DNA of 64,000 nucleotides from contig JADLZK010012337.1 of the NCBI GenBank assembly GCA_015847255.1, positions 2,170,001-2,234,000 on the forward strand, written 5' to 3'. The notes under the pieces were generated by a model. It was not told the DNA's origin, ran no database searches, and saw nothing but the letters and a program-made list of their open reading frames with translations. The stretch comes from Hyparrhenia diplandra. Taxonomy: Eukaryota; Streptophyta; Magnoliopsida; Poales; Poaceae. Positions within the stretch are counted from its first letter, which is position 1. Every line of letters begins with the position of its first letter. Below, piece after piece: positions 1 through 10,289 of the stretch. Position numbers and translations under genes: made by a program.

Positions 1-2624
1 GGACATTTGATGCCGTCGCGACCTTTTCGGCAAGCTTCCACAAGGAGAAACGGGGGTGTTTGAACATCAAGATCCATCAACACTTTGGAGCCCCTGCCAT
101 CTCTTAGGTACATTTATATATATATATTATTCTAACTAAGTGTAGATTGAAGAAAAGGTCACCGTCCACAAGAATTCAAATTACATCTCAAGTGACGAAC
201 GTAGGAGGCTGCACAACTCATAAACTCCATCTTGTGAGCGAAGGTAAGTATGATCAAAGGTGAGAAAGTCTTGCTCATGAACTTTAATTTATGAGTAGTT
301 ATCTTTTCAATTGTTGCATTCCATTGCATGTTTCCCTTAAATAATTCATGCATTCTACTCCACCTAGTTTATGTTTTCTCATAGTAAATCCATTGCATGT
401 TTAACTCCTTGCAATCACCCAATCATGTCGTTGCATATAAAATAAAAAAAAAATAATAATAATAAATATTATCCTCACCATGATCATGCTCTATTTAAGT
501 AAATCTCTATGATGCTTTCATACCACCGTTGTTCCGCTATAGTATGTTCTAGTTTGAAGTATTTTTCATACATCTCTTAAATGAAGCATGGTGCCTAGTT
601 TAGGAGTGTTGATCGTGCTTTCAAAGGCTTTTTAATGCTAGTTAAATTGCTTTCCTAAATCAAATTAGACATGGTGTTTAGGTTGATTTTTGAACCAAGA
701 GTATGCTCTAGTAGACAATGATTATTTTGACTAACCCTTGCGTAAAACTATCATATTCAATGCGGGTAAGTCAAGAGATGAACTCACAATAGAGGTGAGG
801 CAAGGCGTATGATGAACTCCAACAACTCTGCTTGCGAGAAGGAAGACCCGGATCGTTCCTCATAGAAGAAAGATCTGTAAGTATCACATCATTTATTTTG
901 TCTTTTAAAAGTTACATTTGCCTTGATCCTTGCTAGAGTGCAGCTAAGAACATAATTTGTTAAAAAAAATATATATAAAAAAAATACGATAAACAATATA
1001 TGTGCTAAAGTAATCAAAGAACCATCTTTTGTTAGCATAGATGAGTTTATATCAACCTTTGGACAACAACATGTTCTTCAAATAATTGCAATCCTTCGGT
1101 GTATACGTCCACTAATATCTCTTGAGGAAAGAATCATCGGTGTGCGGTTTAGCATGAACCTACCACACCACCACGATCTACCTCACGCCTACATCTAAAA
1201 AAAGACATGTCAAGATCCAAATTTTGGGGATTGCAACCCCCATTATCCAAGTAAGTACTCTTATCCTTTACCTTATTTACTACTAGTTTGGTATGTTTGT
1301 TTTGTTAAAAAGATATAAAAAGATGCATAACTATAGAAAACTAAATAAAAAGTTTAAGTTATATATATAGTTTGATCTTTATGTTTGCTATAAATAAATA
1401 AATAGATAGTGTGCTTAGGTTTGCTAGAATAAAATTAACGCTGAAGATGATCCCTATGTATGGAAATGATGAATAGTTGCTCCGCCTTAATCCCTCTTAA
1501 AAGTACTTACACTTTGGACTTAGATTCTCCCAAAGCTTTAAATGCTTAATTTGCTCTAAACCCAAACACTGTGGGAAGCACATGCTTAATCGAGTCTTAG
1601 CATTAAAAAGATAAAGATACATGAAAAGTTGAGTCTTTGTTTATCATCTTTCTAGAGATACCGATTCCTGGTTTTTATCTTTGAAAATTATAAAACATTA
1701 CATGATGAGTTCCTTAGCTATGACCCTTAAGAGTTTATCATTCGCATCAAGATCATCCCACTCCACTAAAATGTTGGCTTCTAACCCTAAGCACGCATCC
1801 CCATACTCCATCAAGCCGCTAGCCATAATTATAAAAATAAACTCTTGCAATCTTTGGATATGTCTCTCTCAGTGTTTTTATGACAAATAGAGGCTGGGCT
1901 ACATTCAAAAAAAAAAAAGAAAAAAAGAGAGGAAAGAAAAAAATAAATATTTAGAGAAAAAGTGAGACGAGAGAGGGAGAGTAACGGACAAAAGTCATAC
2001 TAGGCGAGAAGGGCCTACCTCCCTAATAAAAAAAATATATTTAGAGATGAATAATGGACACGTGTCCGAGGGTGAGTAGGGCCCACATCTCTAGGGGAGA
2101 GAGAAAAATGGACAAAAAGTCCAGGGGCAAAGCCCACCTCTCCAAGAATGGGCGGCCAGTCCTAGCAATCTCTAGAAAGAGAGATATAGTCCAAGGTGCT
2201 TGAGAAGAAAAATGCTAGAAAAAGGCTAAGGGCTATTTACTACCTTTCATCCTCATCCACTTCACCACTATCATCCCACTATGTATGTCCTACCACATGT
2301 GTAACTCCACTACCACCATCTACTTAAGAGGGTCATACATAGGATCTCTCGAAGTTTCTTTTAAAAAAAAAAAAAAAATTGAAAAACCCCGGGATGATAG
2401 TTGATCGAAGAACTTGAGACATGGTACTTAACTTGATTGTTTATCTTGCTTATGATTCATGAAAAGGCTACACCCCATGGTAAATGTGTATGAGCAATCG
2501 GTTAAGAGGAGAATTTATTTCGATAAACAACGGTACTTTCGAGGTATGAAAGCGTAGTAGCAACTCGATCCTAATATAGCATATAGCTTTGCTAGGGACT
2601 AGCAAAGGGTAAGCTTGGGGAGTT
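1..2624 (+). mobile_element. 3' non-coding internal part of a Gypsy-type LTR retrotransposon, cut by the window edge
   Basis: This stretch has no open frame longer than about 70 codons. It is AT-rich with A-runs and a short AT dinucleotide repeat near 115-135. It ends in a purine-rich tract (GCTTGGGGAGTT, about 2613-2624) directly before the TGTTGACAC start of an LTR, the arrangement expected for the end of an internal region in plus orientation. Three splice-donor-like GTAAGT sites occur at about 243, 877 and 1250. No protease, reverse transcriptase or integrase motif was seen. The assignment to a Gypsy-type element is inferred from the adjoining LTR, which is related to one that is followed by a Gypsy gag further right. 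Confidence 0.45.
1986..2145 (+). repeat. Degenerate tandem repeat of three units, each starting with a small palindrome
   Basis: Units begin at about 1986, 2056 and 2110. Each opens with a GGAC...GTC(C) inverted pair (GGACAAAAGTC, GGACACGTGTCC, GGACAAAAAGTCC), followed by a related stretch containing GGGCC or AGCCC and CTCC. Spacing is about 54-70 bp. It lies in the non-coding 3' internal region of the retroelement. Confidence 0.5.
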
Positions 2625-3963
2625 TGTTGACACATGTTAACGTATACTTTTAATTGTCAACTAAACATGGAAAAGGACTAAGATATAATTAGATAACCTT
2701 ATTAGGGGTTTATACTAATGATTTCCATGAGTTTTGGTAAAGTTGTGATTTGCAGGGACTTAACGGAAAAAGCGGTAGAATTAAAGTAACGCAATCCAAC
2801 TCGAAACAAGTCTAGAAGGCTCGGATTACACCCGGCGTGAACGAAACTTAACACCCAAGAAAACATCATCTAGAAGACTCCGGAAGCCACGGCGCACCAA
2901 GGACCTGTGGTGGGACACCCTCACGGGCGATCGGCCCAATAATCGGCCGTCGGCCGCCCCTGCGCCAAGCAAGCCCCGCTTCGAAGCTTCCTCCACCGCC
3001 TCTAAGACGCAATCTAAACCGGTCGGTATAATGTCGGTTTGATCCAATGGTCATCGTTCATTGTCAAGGCCCATGAAGATTAGTACCATATTGCTTTTTG
3101 GCTGAAGAGACATAAGAAGACCCATATATAAGCAAGCCCCGCCCCCTCGGCTTCAATCATCTCAGATCATCGATACATATCTCATCGGATGGAGGCACGA
3201 CGCTGGAGAATTAGATTAGAGCGGCTACAATGTAATAGAATAGATCTAGTAGAGAGTTAGGGAGAGCGGGCTGCGTTCGGTTCTCGAGAAGTCTTCGGCG
3301 TTCGGTATATCTTTGTATTTCAACTCTATTAGACTTTATGCCATAATTAGATATATCTTTTCTAGTACTTTTATGCCTTTCATGTTATTGATATAGTTAT
3401 TATACTATTGCATGGGATCTCCTTTCGTATTGAGGGCTCTAGTTATGCTAGGTAGCTAGAGTAGTAATTTATAGTGTAGGCGTGGTGTCTAGGCTATAGG
3501 TTACCCGAGGTTGCGCCCAATCCCACGGTTAGTTGTGGTAGCCCGGGGGTGTGAGCCACTGTCGGTCTTTGTATTCCACCACGTTCGGGTTGGTGATTCG
3601 TAGAGCTTTTCGGCCTTTCTCCCGATCACCCCTTCGGTCTTTTTCGAGGATGGGGACGGTACCGCTGCTCCAAAGTGTATTAGAATAATTGTTATCATAG
3701 AACCAAAGTACTAGAGAAGTATTCGGGAACCTAGATCTCTCCGTTGTCCTCTCGACCTAGTTATTTACTCTATATTATAATATTCTCTGGTTAAATGCTA
3801 TTAATTATCATGCATATCATATACATTATTTACCCCCTCACTTTAGTTTAGTTGGTATATTAAGTTAGTAGATACATGATTTTGATTTATCATAGTCTTT
3901 ACCCTTGCTTCCTGTGGAAAATATAAATAATGATACTCTGTAATACTCAGGGTAAAAGCTACA
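2625..3963 (+). repeat. LTR of a Gypsy-type element, plus orientation
   Basis: The LTR starts TGTTGACACATG and ends near GGGTAAAAGCTACA. Its first 150 bp and its last 600 bp match the reverse complement of 6556-7982, which defines both as LTRs of one family. The middle parts differ. A purine tract lies immediately to the left, so this is most simply a 3' LTR with its internal region at 1-2624. The right border is uncertain, because weak similarity to the other copy continues for about 60 bp. Confidence 0.7.
3125..3132 (+). promoter_or_regulatory. TATA box of the plus-strand LTR
   Basis: TATATAAG lies inside CCCATATATAAGCAAGCCCC. The equivalent TATATAAGCAGCCCC is found at the corresponding place of the inverted LTR at 7319-7327, which supports it as the conserved core promoter. 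Confidence 0.55.
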
Positions 3964-4526
3964 ATGGTATATTTATTCGTAAACTATGAACCCTTTATAT
4001 TCTTTTTGCACTTAATAAATACCAACATAGGTCGGGACATTCACTTGTGGAATTTTGGAGAAGTGGCGAGACTCCTCCACATTTTGCGCAAAAGTGTGTC
4101 CCGCTTGCATAGACAAGGTAGAGATCAAGTGCATGGGCTCTATTGGTGGGAAAACACCAATAGAACCAAAACTTTATTCATCTTACTCTATCCTTGGGCA
4201 CATGGTAACATCATGTGTTCTATTTATTTATGACAAAGGTGACAAGATCGGACACCAAGCATGAAAGTAGCATTTAAAATTGTAACATGAATGATGAGTG
4301 ATCAAGTGAGTGGTGTGAAGAACAAATTATAGAGCTAAACATGTTGAGATCATCGAGGATAGAATCAAGCAAAGTTGTAACTCTAACATGTTTGACTTTA
4401 TGAGTAAGCCATGATAAAGAGAAGGTTCTATGACTTACCTCAAGATGTTACCTTTAATATTTGGAGCATGATGGCGCTGGAACATCTTGTAGAAGTCCTT
4501 GTGTCTTGCTTCATCTCGGTGTGAGC
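3964..4526. other. Unassigned stretch between the two oppositely oriented elements
   Basis: It holds short plus-strand frames only (about 4055-4264). One has two CxxC-like cysteine pairs but no family I recognise. It could be flank of the left LTR, or the far end of the minus-strand element. No target duplication is visible that would settle the border. Confidence 0.3.
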
Positions 4527-6555
4527 TCATCTCGGGACCTCCCCAAGCTTATTTGAGAGTGTCTTATTTCCTCTGAGGGGTTAGTCCAACAAAAGATTCT
4601 TTTTCGCTCCAATCCTATAATGATTAGTGAGAAATACCCGAAGGAATATTTTCACATGTATATTTATATACTCATATCACAAGGAAAAGTAAAGACTCAT
4701 GTTCTATCTCAAGAATTCTTATTTTAGGACACAAGCTCGTCCTTAGGAAACCTTTTTGAAAGCTACTTAAGATAGTGAAGTGGTCTCCCCTTCAACACCA
4801 CCTATATCAAGATTCATGACCACGAGATCTAGAATATTTATTATAGATGAACGCATCTACAATCACCCTCTCAAAATCTATAGGAGGCAAGAGCACGAGG
4901 GGGTTATGCGTCTTGAGAGTGGTTAGACTAGAGAGACTAGGTAGTTAGGGGAAGTTTCTCATATGAGCATGAACTAGATGAAGTGTCTATGTAGTAGCTT
5001 CCATGCTCATTGATGTCATCCTTCTTCTCAAACTCCAAGGTTGATTTGTCATAGATATCTAAAGTTTCTCTTGGAGTGGTGTCTCTCGTGTCGATCTCAT
5101 CTAAGGTCTCGTCCATCCATTCAACGGTACGTAGCATATAACTCTTTATTACCCTCTAGCCATTGTTGTCACTCTTCTTGGTCTTCCGGTGGTCTTGATG
5201 GCTCCTATATTTAGGTTGTCTTGATGAATTTTTAGGGCCCTCAAAGGTCTCAAGGGAAAGAGAGTACAAGGATTCATCGGGGGTTAAGGATGGGTCCGAA
5301 AATGGGTTCGAATATGTAATCTTGTCTAGGCATGGAAGGGGAGAAAATAAGATCGTCTTCTAGGTAGCTTGGCTCTCCTTCTATGGCATCACTAGACATG
5401 CCATCATAGAATTCCTCCCGATATCCTTTGTAGGAGCGAGAACATTTTCTAAGAGACTCCTCCTCAAAAAGAATTTAAAATATATTCACTTGGAGGTCTC
5501 TTAGGTGGATGCATTCTAAATGATAAATTCGAGGCATTCCTAGAATTTTCAAAAAGATCAACCTCGATGGAAGGATGGGATTCATCACTCTCTAAAGTGT
5601 TTAGAGTGTGATGTGTTTCCATAGTAGGAGATTCTATGGCAACCAAATCTTTAGAAGATATTATAGGAATTTTAGATTTGGTTGCGTGTGTCTCCTCTTG
5701 TTGTTCGGGCTTGGCTCGATTTCTTCTTCGGGTAACTCATCAAAAGCGTTAGTGTAGGGAGTGTTGTCAAGGATTTTCTCAAGAATGGCTTTTCCCTCAC
5801 TAACTAGTTTATGTGAGAATGATCCTCCTGAAGTGATGTCGAGATGCAGCGGCTTCCTTGTTAAGACCGCGATAAAAGTGATAGAGCGGGACATGGTCGG
5901 GCAAGGAAAGGTTTGGGCCGAATTGGTAAGGCTTGTGAATCTAGCCCAGGCTGCTCCTAGAGTCTCCTTCTCTTTTTGTCTAAATGTAAGAACTTCTATT
6001 CTAAGGTCAGCGATTTTATAAAGAGGAAAGAAGGCAAGACAAAATTTGTCTCGAAGTTCATCCCAATCTCCATTTACGTTTCCTCTGAGTGAGCATACCA
6101 TTTTCTCGCTCTTCCCTCAAGGGAGAACGGAAATAATTTCCATTTAATGGTCTCTTGTGTCATGCCAGAATATTCCCGCAAGAACACAACCGCTCAAAAT
6201 CTCTAAGGTGGGTGTATGGATCTTCATGTGCTAACCGAGAGAAGGATTGCTCCCGAACCATGGCTATAAGAGCGGCGAAGCTCATAGCCATCTGTAAGAA
6301 TAGGGTGTGAAGATGATGGAGGCTCCAACATGTAAGCCCTTTGGAGCAAAGAATTTAATGATAGGAGTGAAATCCATGTGGTATAGGTAGGGGTAAAAAG
6401 GAAAGAAAGGTAGAAGGGAAAAAAAAAGGTAAAAAGGTAAAAGGGACGATCGTGGTTCTAACTAGCACGGCTACCGTTCCCAAACAACGGGCCGTAAAGC
6501 TTGTTGGTATCAATTAACGCGAATAGAGAAATCCGCAAAAGTTTACGGATACCGA
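4527..6555 (-). mobile_element. Internal region of a minus-strand Gypsy-type element lacking pol
   Basis: Read on the minus strand from the LTR at 6556, it contains a broken gag and then a purine-rich AAGCTTGGGGAGG stretch at about 4527-4550, typical of Gypsy non-coding 3' regions. No reverse transcriptase, RNase H or integrase motif is visible, although only about 2 kb separates the LTR from this tract. The matching minus-oriented 3' LTR is not in the window, so the left border is a guess. Confidence 0.5.
4937..6376 (-). pseudogene. Broken Gypsy-type gag
   Basis: The best preserved frame is 5661-6101. It has the retrotransposon gag core: a WDELRDKFCLAFFPLYKI-like segment, then a GAAWARFTSLTNS segment, as in the capsid-like domain of plant Ty3/Gypsy Gag. 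Upstream, in another frame, lies the motif HEDPYTHLRDFERLC (about 6170-6235), which normally precedes that core. The ATG may be at 6291 or 6376. At least two frameshifts separate these parts. Downstream acidic frames at 5464-5646 and 4937-5137 look like the Gag C-terminal tail. Gag would form the cytoplasmic particle. No protease or pol follows it. It is not functional as written, although some breaks may be sequence error. Confidence 0.7.
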
Positions 6556-7982
6556 TGTAGCTTTCACCCGGGAGTATTCAGTATCGATTTTCCACGGGGA
6601 ACGTGAAGTGTACTAGAAAGGTTTAGAACGCCCTAAGATAATAATGGTAATGATGTGGGAAGAGAGGGTTAAGTTTTCTAAGTATTCTAATGAGATCTAT
6701 ATGATCAAAGGCTCACTCTACTTTACTTACGTCGAACAACGGTACCGCCCCGATCCGAAAAAAAGACCGGGAAAGGGTGATCGGGGAAGGCCGCCAAAAA
6801 GCTCTACGTATCACCAACCCGAACGTGGTGGAATACAAAGACGGACAGGTCACACCCCAGGGCTACCACAACTAACCGTGGGATTGGCGCAAACTCGGGT
6901 AAACTCTAGTCTAGACACCACGTCTACACTATCGATTACTACTCTAGCCACGCACGATAACTAGAGCACTCAATACGAGCGGAGATCCAGTAAATATAGT
7001 AAAGTAAGAACCGAAAGTAATTAAATAGAATAAATAGAAATAATAAATGAAGAACCCGGAGATTCTTTGAAGACCGAACTTGTTGCGGCCGAAGTACAAT
7101 GATGATGAAGATCCGACAGATCCTGGGATCTCCGGCTTTCTCCTCGCCTCTCTTCTTGATCTTACAACTAGATGAACTAGAAGAACTAGAACTAGAACTA
7201 GAACTAGATGAACTAGACAACTAGAGGACCCTCTCTCTCTTCTAATATGAAACCCTAGATTTTTTCTCTGTTGATAGCTAATGAGGAGATGATGTCTCTT
7301 GGGGCGCCTTGGGGCTGCTTATATAGTCCGAAGGAGGTGCCACATCTTGGACTTGGATTACAACTTCATTACTCTTCCCGCTGCCGTTTCGGATCAAACC
7401 GACATTAAACATGTGGTTTAGATCGGCGTGTCAAAGTCGGTTGAGGAAGCTTCCCGGCGCGGCCGATGGCGTGGAGGGGAGGCCGGCCGGCCTTAATATT
7501 AGGCGGTCGGCCCAAGATGGTCCCCACCTGGGCTGAGCTTTTGTGGGTGCGTGCGTGTCGTCGTGTCCGTTCCGAATTGTATTAATTCGCGTCAAACGAG
7601 TCCGGATGAGGGAGTTATGCTCGTTTTACCGAACCCCGCTCTGCGCCCGATATCTTCGATTACGGACTCGAATATGGCAAATGATATATCCGTTTCGATC
7701 ATCTCGACGAAGCTCTTCATAATGTTGTACTTTAATTCTTCATTTGAAGTACTTCTATGTTGCTCTTTTGTAGGAGTTGGATCGAGATACGATTGGGACA
7801 CGTCTTGGAGTCGTATGTCTTCATAACTCTCATTGTTTTTTCTGTTTTAGTCCCCGAAAATCACAACTTCACCAAAACTCATGGAAATTGTCGTGTAAGC
7901 CCTAATAAGGTGATCTAATTATATTTTAGTCCTTCTTCATATTCGGTTGACAAGTAAAAGTATACGTTAATATGTGTCAACA
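6556..7982 (-). repeat. LTR of a Gypsy-type element, minus orientation (5' LTR of the gag element)
   Basis: Read on the minus strand, it starts TGTTGACACATATTAACG at 7982 and ends near GGGTGAAAGCTACA at 6556, followed by GGTATCCGTAAAC. The ends match the LTR at 2625-3963, while the central 600 bp are different and contain a run of CTAGTT-type hexamers at about 7160-7222. The gag lies downstream in the same orientation, so this is a 5' LTR. Confidence 0.7.
7319..7327 (-). promoter_or_regulatory. TATA box of the minus-strand LTR
   Basis: On the minus strand the sequence reads GGACTATATAAGCAGCCCC, the same TATATAAGC core as in the other LTR, followed about 30 bp later by ACATCATC-type start sequence. 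Confidence 0.55.
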
Positions 7983-9154
7983 CTTTCCCACTCGCATCAG
8001 TGGCAACACCGCTTTTGCCGCGGCGATACTGTGGCGCCACAAGTTCAACCACGTTGCGAGGGATCGCAAGCGGCCGGGCGCGGCGTCCTATGAAGTCGGG
8101 CGACGACCACACCGAGTCCGTCGGGTGTCGTTTTGGCGACCCCGGGCGGCCGGTTCACGTCCCTCCCGTTTGTGGTGGGCGTGCTTCATGCTTGAAGCGG
8201 CGGCGACGGGGGGGGCGTGGAAGCGGCATCGCCCCGTCTCTTGGTACAGAGGTTGGCCTTGGCGGAGGTCGCGGCGACAACTCCCGTTCTGCCTGCGAGA
8301 GGTTGCTCGTTGCACAGTGCAGGACCCTCGGTGTCGGAGCTCCGTGTGTTTGGAGGGCCTTCGGCGTGGGTTGACCCTATCTTTGGAGGGAACTCACGCC
8401 CTCGTTGTGAGGCCCTCATTTCGACCTCCGCATGTTGTGTTGGCTGTGGTGAATGAGCCCTGCGAGCTGCCGTCCTTGGCGACCGCTCCGCATCTTGGAT
8501 CTTTGGGGTTCTTGAGAATTCGATGGTGGCTGAGGTCATCGCCTCGCTACCCGTCCTCAACCCGGCATCTGGGCGGTGCTTGTTGCCCTGGAGGGGGCTA
8601 TGCGCTGCTGATGGTGATGTTTCGGTTCGTGGCGGTTAGAGCAGCGATTTGCCTTCCTCTGCAGACTCGCTCCTCGTGGACGCCGCAGCTGCGCCGCTCC
8701 AGACGCCGCCTCCAACGTTGCGGGGCGCGGGGTCGCATTGCTGCCAAACGCTGGCGGACAACGCCACCAGGCAGGCCCACAACGTGTTGTTGAAGAAGCT
8801 AGGCCAGCGGTCCAAGAGGATGTTCTGACCGAGAGCTTGCAAGCCATTTCAAGGCTGCCTTCCATGGCGCGCCGTCTTGGTCCGAGCAGAAGAAGAGGCA
8901 TGTTCAAACTTTGCTGGGTGGGACGGATTCGACCCTCGGCTATGGATCTAGTCATCGTGGCTGGAGGATGAGGTGTAGGTTGTGGCATGCCCACCGTTCA
9001 GTTGTTATTGTTTCTTTGTAATCACAACCGCGTGCGTGTTGTTGTTGGGTAGGCTTCGGTAAACGCGGGTTGCCGTCCCCTATTCATGTCTTAAAAACTT
9101 ATTTCTTCTTAATGAAAAACGCGTTTAGGCGTGTTCTCAAAAAAAAAAAAAAAA
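7983..9154 (+). mobile_element. Truncated LINE-like retroelement, GC-rich body with 3' hairpin and poly(A)
   Basis: This is a GC-rich block ending in a 16-A tail at 9139-9154. Just before the tail is an imperfect hairpin (AACGCG, loop, CGTGTT), the 3' architecture of many grass LINEs. The long overlapping frames on both strands are GC shadows. In one frame near 8730-8950 there is a pattern like LADNATRQAHNVLLKKLG followed by a short tail. This recalls the C-terminus of grass LINE ORF1 proteins, but that is inference. No endonuclease or reverse transcriptase was seen. The 5' border abuts the LTR, so the element is either 5'-truncated or was cut by it. Confidence 0.45.
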
Positions 9155-9222
9155 TCTCGATTTACATTATAGTGACATTAAACAATTTTTGCCAGGGTGC
9201 TGATCATTTACAGTACCGAATA

Positions 9223-10189
9223 CTAGACCTCGATCTCCATGGACGTGAAGTCATGCACGTCGTGCACCTCCTCCTTACAATTGCGCATCTTCATGTCATG
9301 GTGGTGATCGTCCTCGTCTGCAGCTTCCAATTCCGGCAGCCGCCCATATACCTCCCCAGCCCCATCTGAATACGTTCTGCACACGTACACGTAAACCCCG
9401 AGGACGAACACCGTCACGAGGACGAAGCACCACCCAAACTGCAGGTTCACGACAGCCACGGCGTGTCTCAGGCTATCCTCGCCGTGGCAGCGCAGGTTGA
9501 CGCCACCGTCGTCGAGGGAGCACCCCATGGGAGCCATGCCAGGGATCCACGTGACGCTGATGATGACTCCCCACAGTCCCTGGAACGCGAGCGACGCGGA
9601 CCGGACGAGGCTCACGGCGAACTGAAGCTCCGCGGGAAGACCGCCACCGGCGGCGCCGAGGAGCGCGGTGGCGAGGCAGGTCCCCGCGGCGGCTTGCAGG
9701 AACCAGTGCAGCCGGCCCTCGACGCCGGCGTGATCGGTGGAGTGGACGTGGAACACGAACAGCTCCTGCGCGAAGAACGCCGCCAGGAGGAGCATGCTGA
9801 GCGTCGTGTGTCGGTGGCGGTGGCGACGGCGGCGGCGGTCGAGGTAGATGGCGGAGCCGGCGTAGACGAGGAGCGAGGCGTACATGATGGCGTGCTCGTG
9901 GTTCGGCAGGCGTTCCGGCGGGATGGAGCCGTCGGCGTTGAACGGCATCGGTGTGTAGGCCAGCATCTGGGTGACGAACCCGCGCCGGCGAGCATGAGGA
10001 TGAGCTCGAGGTGGCGGACCCGTGGCGCCGGAACCACGCCGGCGCGACGTACGATGACGACGGCGATGTCGGGGAAAGGCAGATGAAGAGCCTGATGTGG
10101 TTGAAGAGATGCCATAGGCCGAGGATTGAGAACATCACCCCGGCAAGGATGTGGCTGATGCTTTTGTCAATGGCGCCATGGGGCACCAT
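9223..10189 (-). pseudogene. DUF716/TMEM45-family membrane protein gene, copy A, two frameshifts
   Basis: It starts at ATG 10189 (MVPHGAIDKS...) and ends at a TAG at 9223, intronless. Family features in order: an N-terminal membrane segment with GLWHLFNHIRLF; then RVRHLELILMLAG in a second frame (about 9990-10080); then the main frame 9223-9966 with MPFNADGSIPPERLPNHEHA, several hydrophobic segments, AAFFAQELFVFHVHS and a last transmembrane helix. It ends in an acidic, His-rich tail finishing FTSMEIEV. A shift near 10080 and another near 9980 separate the three pieces. Total length of about 300 residues fits the family. Plant members are multi-pass membrane proteins of unclear function, some induced by pathogens. 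A second copy lies upstream at 12264-22536. The shifts may be real decay or sequencing error. Confidence 0.8.
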
Positions 10190-10255
10190 CGTCGTCGACC
10201 AGTCTCAGCACTCAGGAGCTGCTTATTGTGCTCGTTGCTTTTATCAATGGCTGAT

Positions 10256-10266
10256 GCTTGTATATA
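10256..10266 (-). promoter_or_regulatory. TATA box of DUF716 copy A
   Basis: The minus strand reads CTAATATATACAAGC about 70 bp upstream of the ATG at 10189. The same block, as CTAATTTATACAAGC, stands at the same distance from the ATG of copy B (about 22605-22615). The promoter was thus duplicated together with the gene. Confidence 0.5.
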
Positions 10267-10289
10267 TTAGCATGCTCTGGATTTTGCAT

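Noticed and set aside
4055..4264. Short plus-strand frame with two CxxC pairs
   Set aside because: Too short and without a matching zinc-finger spacing. It lies in unassigned retroelement sequence.
6939..7220. Frame encoding a run of serines
   Set aside because: It is the translation of a hexamer microsatellite within an LTR.
7972..8793. Long overlapping frames on both strands (up to 273 codons)
   Set aside because: They follow GC content, lie in all frames at once, and show no domain. The block ends in a hairpin and poly(A), so a LINE-like remnant is the better reading.
9463..10086. 207-codon plus-strand frame
   Set aside because: It is the antisense shadow of the DUF716 gene copy A.
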